Shown piece by piece: positions 48,801-56,295 of a stretch of 64,000 bases of DNA. The DNA is taken from positions 40,188,475 to 40,252,474 of the forward strand of contig NW_026622808.1 in NCBI RefSeq assembly GCF_023065955.2. Reading direction: 5' to 3'. The notes beneath the pieces were generated by a model. That model was not told the DNA's origin. It was given only the letters and a program-made list of their open reading frames with translations, and ran no database searches. A program made the translations under genes and the position numbers. Numbering within the stretch: the stretch's first letter is position 1; each line of letters starts with the position of its first letter. Origin of the DNA: Ursus arctos (Eukaryota; Chordata; Mammalia; Carnivora; Ursidae).

Positions 48801-51800
48801 GTAATTATAATTACCCTCCCCGTCTGCACTACAAAACATTCCTACCTTGTCCTTCAGGCTTGAATCCTACCTCTCACCTTAAGCAGTCTTGGACCACAGT
48901 GGCCCACACTAGGTCTTTTCTTTGCCTGGAATTTCAAACTGCTTTTTGTGTGAACGGTTACACTATTGAACATCTATTGAGCATTTGCGGTCAGGCACTG
49001 GTTCAGGCATATTAATTCATTTAACCCTTTAAAAACAGTTCTGCATGATTGGAGCTCCCCATTTTACATTGAAGGGGTAAGTAACTAGGCCACGGTCACA
49101 CAAATCAGTGATGAGAGCAGGCTTGGAATCTGTATGTTCTCTGTGATTAACCACTGTGCTACCTTTTGCTCCTTTGCACTTAGGAAGGATGGCCTTACGT
49201 TTAACTCTTTAATGTATAATTGACAAGCAGGGCAGCAGCATTGTCCTGCCAGAGGAATCAGTCCTTGGTGTAGTTTTCCAGATACAATGTATTAGAATCC
49301 CCAGGATACTTAACAAAAATGTGGACTCTTGGGCCCCACAGTGGACCTACTGTAGGAGATTCTCTGAGGGCAGAGTCCTAGAAGATTGGGAGGTAATTCT
49401 GCTCACTAACTTCTGAGAGTCATCAATAAGGTTGAAGTCAAACCGTTCAAAAGCAAAATAATTTCCTTGCCCAGAGCCTGAAGAACTAGTGGAATTTGAC
49501 TCTGGCCTAATCAGTGGCATCAGCATAACTAAGACAGAGTGTATAGACAATGCAAAGTAGACTGTCTGCCAAGAGGGGAAGCACGGGGAAAGCCGGAGAG
49601 GTGTGGCCTCTCTGCCTGCAGGTACAGTCCTGTCTCTAGAACAGTAGGCTTTCCACTGGGGAACATTTTCATCAGGGCAAGGATGAAAGGGCCTCAGAGC
49701 TGTCCAGTTCCTTTTACTTTGATTTCATGTTCAGTAAAACTTTTTTTTTTCCCCCTGGGTAAATCATTAATTAATCTTTCCAGGTGCCTGGTTAATGAGA
49801 AAGATATTTAAAGGGCCGTTCACCCTAAAAACAAATACATCATCATTCTCTATTACCTATTGGCTTCTTGTGTGTTTGACTGGTGTTAATCAGTTTCCCA
49901 TGGCCCAGCCAGCTCTGGGCACTGTTAGGTCTGTTTTCTGGGCCTGTCCAGTTAAGCAAGTTAAGCACCAGCTATAAGCCCTACTACCCTTAGTTCAAGT
50001 GCCTCAGCCCTAGAATGCCAATAAATATTAAATAAGGAAATGAAAAGAGATGGTCTTTGGCGAATGAAAACACCACCGTCTTGTCTTACAGATCGTGAGG
50101 AGATACAGTGACTTTGATTTACTGAACAACAGCTTGCAGGTAAATATTTGGAAACACTAATGACACACGGTCATTGCCTGGGGTGTCCTAGATGCTGGTT
50201 TGAAACAGCAATATCAGGAACAAAAAATTAGCAGATTTTCCTGGTGGAAGAGATAGACTTATAATATAAACAGCTGATACGTGGCTCTAAAAATAAACTT
50301 TTGGGAACAAACATGTCATTTATAATAGTCACCTTGCAAGTGAGTACCTTTGTGCGAGACTGCCTCCTTCGCACAGTCATGGGGTGCTGTGTATCATCTC
50401 CTTTGCACAGATGACGAATGACTAGCTGGGTTGCTGGAGCCGTTCACTTAGAGCTCAGACTCTCACCACTGAGCTAGGCTGCAGATCAATACTCAGAAGT
50501 AACTAGAGACATCATTTTTCAGTGTAACTTTTTTCTCTTAAATACCTATTTCTAAATCCCTTTGATTTAAATGTTCCTAACTTGGTGGCCATAACGGAAA
50601 GAGGGGTGAGCTGCAGCGTCTTTTTCTGGAAATAGTTGTGCTGGTCACAATGGAAGCGTCCTAGAGGGGCTTTAGCACCATGGGAAGTACTGGCAATAGC
50701 TCCCACGTCTCCATTCAGCAGATTGGTCTTCAAGTGCCATGGGTACTGCAGACCGCTGGGCTTGGGTCACATCTCAGGTTTGATTGGTAACGTAAAACCT
50801 GAGCCAGAGCGCTTGGCTTGTGACCAGTTCAGCCAGGAGGTGAAGCACTGCTCCCTTTTCATTGGTGAGCTGGCCATCACTTATTACCTATTCCGAGTGA
50901 CCTCTGGTCCTGTCCACAAAGGTCAGGAGGACTGCTGGCTGAGAGCGAGCAACATGCTTCCTTTCTTTTAGAAGGCCATGGTTATTGATCAGGCTTTGGA
51001 AAACAGCATATGTAGAGTCCAAACTATAACATTATGTACAACCCTGCTGAAAACATGAATGCCTAACTTGCCCTCTGATAGAATTGGCTTGAGTGTCTGC
51101 AGACCTTTATGTAATTGACAGATGGTCGTGCATTTGACAAATGTTGGCTTTTTAAATTTTAATTGTAGTATGACCAATTTAAATCTCCAGATAAAATATT
51201 GGCAGAGATCAAATTCTTCTCATTGATGGGTTTAATTGGTTTCATTTATGGATTTTTATGGCATATTCTTTCCACTTAGACAAAAGCTTTGTCTGTGATG
51301 ACATTGTGGATAAGGCACCAATGTGTAGTTCATTCCAGCAGTGGATTTTCTCCACAAGTCTCTCCAGACGTTTCCAGGCAGCATTTCCACAATGGCGTGA
51401 GCATTTGGGAGTTAACATTGAGCCTACTGTGTGTTTTCACGTTGATGCACAAGTGAATCTTTGCCCAGCTATCTCTGTACAGTGTCTTTCAGCCAGGACT
51501 GAGTAAGACTCATGGGAGGAAGGTTTCTGAAATTGAAATTGTCTAGGCCCAGCCCTCAAGAATGGGTGGGGGGGGAGGAGCTGAGGGTTTTAGCTCCTAT
51601 TTGTTCTTGGTTAGGGGATGTAAGGTTGAATCTCTATTCAATTATGGCCTTTTTAATATAATAGAATTTTATTTTTGCTTCAGTGTAATTTTCCCTTTTA
51701 AAACAGGCACTTTCAGTGTGCATTTTATTTCAAATGCAAATATCCACGTGTATTGATGTTGGCTTATGCTAGGCAGGATATGGCCAGACATCATTTCAGT

Positions 51801-54800
51801 GGGAGGTTTTTCTAGATCCAAGTAAACAAACAGAAGAAAGTACATACAGCTTTTTGGCAAGAAAATAATTTCAAAACAACCTCCGTAAAACAGACCAAAA
51901 AGACTCTAAAAACCACAGAATAAAACTGTGACCATGCTTTTCAGTGTCTGATTACCCTTTCTGATGGGTAAATGAATTCCCACTGAAGAAAGAGAAATAT
52001 AATACACATATGCAGAGTTGTCTGACTCCAATAGGAAAGATGCCAAAGTGAAAAAAAAAAAGCAGGATGTAAAATTATACATGCAATGTAATATAATTAC
52101 ATGAACTGTTTAGAAAAAAGGATTGGAGGGAAATATGCCAAACTTTTAACAATGGTGATCCCCAGGTGGCAGGATTATGGGTTTTATGTGTTTTTTTTTC
52201 TGGCTCTTTATACTGTTTTGTACTTTCCAAGTTCTCTATAAACAAACAGATAAAAGCTATGTAAGCAAAGAAATAGAAAAAGAAAGGTACATTTTCATAA
52301 CTTTCTATAATGAGCATATTTTGTGGTAAAGAAGAATCACTACCTTATTTTAAAGATTTTTATTTATTTATTTTTTGGGGGGTGCATGTGAGGAGGATGA
52401 TGTGCAGAGAGAGGGGGATAAGCAGACTCCCTGCTGAGTGGGGAGCCCGCCAGGCAGGGCTTGATCCCATGACCCTGAGATCATGACCTGAGCCGAAACC
52501 AAGAGTCAGTGCCCAACCGACTGAGCCACCCAGGCGAGCCACCCAGGCATCCCGAATCACTACCTTGTTTTAAAGGCAACATCAAATCAGTAACCATCTA
52601 GGGAGATCACATACAACAAAACAAAAGAAAGGAGCAGGAGCTGAAATGATAGGGACTGAGCTGGGAATGCTCAGGTTGGGAAGGAGCCCAGACTCTGCCC
52701 CTTACACCAGAGAGACCTTGGGCCATTTATTTTCCCTCCCCATCCTCACTTTCCTTCTGAAACAAGGGGTTGAACCAGATGACTTCTCAGGTCTCTTGTA
52801 GCACAGATGCTTTGTGATTTGAGTTTTATTGCCCTCCATTGACACAGGAGAGACTCTGCTGTACACTGGGGGGATATTGGGACAAATTAAGGGTCTGTTG
52901 AGAGCTCAGAACTCCCTAGAATACTCACTGGAATAAGGTTGAAGGCAATTGGTAGACCACTGAGATCTGATCATGAAAATGAAAGATTAACGGATTCAGA
53001 GTTTGAAGGTTCCTCCTCCAGACAGAGCTAGTTTTCTTGAAACTGCAATATAGTTTGTCATGTCATTTAGAGGCCTCTACTAGCGGGTCAGATTATGGGC
53101 TCTAGACCTCACTTTGGTGATTATTCCCCTTCGCCTTATCACTCTACAGGTGTTATGGATGGGTGTTTGGGGACTTCTCCACTGGCTTTCTTGTTCTCTT
53201 TCCTGTATATAAGGAACTCAGGAAGGGAATTCATAGGGCATATTAAAGGGGAAAGCTCTCGAAAATGGGATGGTGAGGTGTCATGGCTTGAAGCATCAAT
53301 GTAGAGGTGTCTAGGGAGTTATTGCATAGAGACTTGATGGCTCTCTGTGCTAATATTCTCTTTCCCTCCCTCCTAATGAGTCATTGGACTTCTAAATTTT
53401 ATATTCTATAATTGGCAAACATTTTAGAAATTCTGGGAGAAAGCTAAAAGAGGAAGTAAGTGTCGCTCGAATGCTAATCTTTTTTGAAAGGCAAGATTTT
53501 AAAATAACACACATATTACATACTAGTAATACTTGTAGAAGTATTTATTGTGAGATCTTAAGGCAGAGCAGGAAACAACCTCCCGTCTGTCTAGCTGACT
53601 GGCATAGCAGAGATGCTATAATTGCAGCTGTTGGCAAAGAACACTTTGTTTCACCTGATGATTTGGAAGAGCTGATGGGATGTCTGGGCAGATCAATACA
53701 TTTTCCTAAAGTGAAATGAAGCTTGAACAAATAGGTTGGTGGAAGCTTGGAGGCCACAAAGTTCAAAACAAATACCTTATCAATCTCATTTTCATATCCT
53801 CACCATGAATGAAAAATAGCCCTTTTGGGGTTTTGGGGGTTTGAATCCGATGATGTAGATGTGACTTTACATTCTGAGTCATGTGGGATTCATCTGGGTC
53901 TGCTGTCAGACAGGTAGTGCAGGCAAATGTGCTGACGTTGGTACATGGTAATTCTATATATATGTGTATATATATACACACATATACATATATATATACA
54001 CACACATATACATATATACACACGCACACACACATATATATGTATTTTTTATTATGATATGTTAGTCACTATACAGTACACGTTTAGTTTTTGATGTAGT
54101 GTTCCATGATTCATTGTTTGCGTATGACACCCAATGCTCCATGCAATACGTGCCCTCCTTCATGTGTATTTTTTTTTAAGATTTATTTATTTTAGAGCAT
54201 AGGGGGAGGGACAGAGGGACAGGGAAAGAAAATCTCAAGCAGACTCTGCACTGAGCACAGTCTGATGTGGAGCTCAGTCACAGGACTGAGAGCACGACCT
54301 GAGCCAATACAAAGAATTGGACACTTTTTTAAAGATTTTATTCATTTATTTGAGAGAGAGAGAGCACAAGGGGAGGGGAAGAGACAGAGTCAGAGGAAGA
54401 GGACAAGCAGACTGTCTGCTGAGGAAGGAGCCCAATTCAGAGCTTGATCCCAGGACCCTGAGATCATGACCTGAGCCAAAGTCAGACACTTAACTGACTG
54501 AGCCACCCAGGCGCCCCCCAAGAGTTGGACACTTAACCGACTGTGTTGATTCATGGTAATTTTTAAGGATCCTTGCTGTGTACATGATCAGTTTGATAAG
54601 CATGAATTGTTCTTTTCTTTAATTGAAAAAATTAGTAAATGAGAAATGTAAACATTTCATAGTATAGAAAATTTATTTATTTATTTATTTATTAAAGATT
54701 TTATTCATCTATTTGTGAGAGAGAGAGAGAGCACAAGCAGAGGGAGAGGCAGGCAGAGGGAGAAGCAGGTTCTCTGCTGAACAGGGAGCCCCATGCAGGA

Positions 54801-54894
54801 CTTGATCCTGCTCCCAGAGTTAGCTGTTCTCAAGGAGGTAGTATGAGTCCTTTTAGACATTTTTTGTTGCATATATAACCACAGCCATGGGCTT

Positions 54895-54933
<39 letters not shown>

Positions 54934-56261
54934 TGAGATTATATTCTGCAACTTAGTAAAATAATTTTTATCTTTTAGGGTTTTTTTTTTTTTTTAAAGA
55001 TTTTATTTAGTGGCACGGGGTGGCTCAGTTGGTTAAACATCTGCCTCAGGCTCAGGTCATGATCCCAGGGTCCTGGGATGGAGCCCTTTGTCAGGCTCCC
55101 TGCTCAGCAGGGGTCTGCTTCTCCCTCTCCCTCCCTCTGTGCTCTCTCTCTTTCTCAAATAAATAAATAAATCTTAAAAAAATAAAATTATTTGAGAGAG
55201 CGAGCATGCGCATGGCGGGCAGGGGGGTGGGGATGGGGAGAGGGAGCCTGATGTGGGGATCGATCCCAGGACTCTGGGATCATGACCCGAGCCCAAGGCA
55301 GACACTTAATGGATTAAGCCACCCAGATGCCCCAATAAAAGGATTTTTAAAAGAAATATCAGTTGTGTTTTTAGTAGTACCTTTGATTACTCTAATACTC
55401 AGTGCTCTGGAATAATAATAATAATAATAGTAATAAAGTGATTCCACTGGATGTGTACTAGCTGAGTGATGTGCTTTCTTCTGAAGTATGCTTTTTGTTT
55501 AATTAATAAGGAAACTGCTATTAGGTAAGGCCTAATTGTATGAATGAGGAAAATGACCTGAAATTTATGTGTCTTACCTGGCAGTGTATTATGCCATGAT
55601 AGAAAATTCATTCTAAGTATGCTCGGACACATTTTAAAAATTATGCTGGAGAAATAGGCAATTTAGGATTGTCAGCCAGCCTTTCATCATGTCCAATGTT
55701 GAGTTCAAGGTCTTCACTGTTGTTTGAAAAATACAGAGTGGAACAGGCTAAGTTCGGTTTGCCCACATGGGTGGTTTAGATTACATCCTTTCCTGAATTA
55801 AAGATGCCCTTCTCTTAAGATGATCCCTTCAATCAGTATGCATGTCACTTGCCTGTTCTAATCTAAGCATTTTAAGTGTAGAGTACAACTGCTCTTTGAA
55901 AGTGATTTTGCTCATTAAATTAAGATGCCATTCTGATGCTTTTTTTAAAAAAATATTTATTTGAGAGAGAGAGCGTGCGCAAGCATGCACAAGCAAGGGG
56001 AGTAGAAGGCAGAGGCAGAAGCAGGTTCCCCAATGAGCAAGGAGCCCAATGTGGGACTTGACCCCAGGACCCTGGGATCCTGACCTGAACTGAAGGCAGC
56101 TTAACCCACTGAGGCCACCCAGGCATCCCTGATGCTTTTGTTTTTCAAGTTTAAAAAATAGACTCACAAAGTTTTAAGTGATCTGGAAAATGACAAGCTG
56201 AGCCACCTGCATTTACTTTTCCTTCCTCCTGAAGCCACTCTACAACAGCAGTAAGTTGATC

Positions 56262-56295
<34 letters not shown>

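Noticed and set aside
53471..53719. 82-codon ATG frame in PXK intron 3
   Set aside because: It has no known homologue, no intron-exon signals and no neighbouring coding context, and this length is expected by chance.
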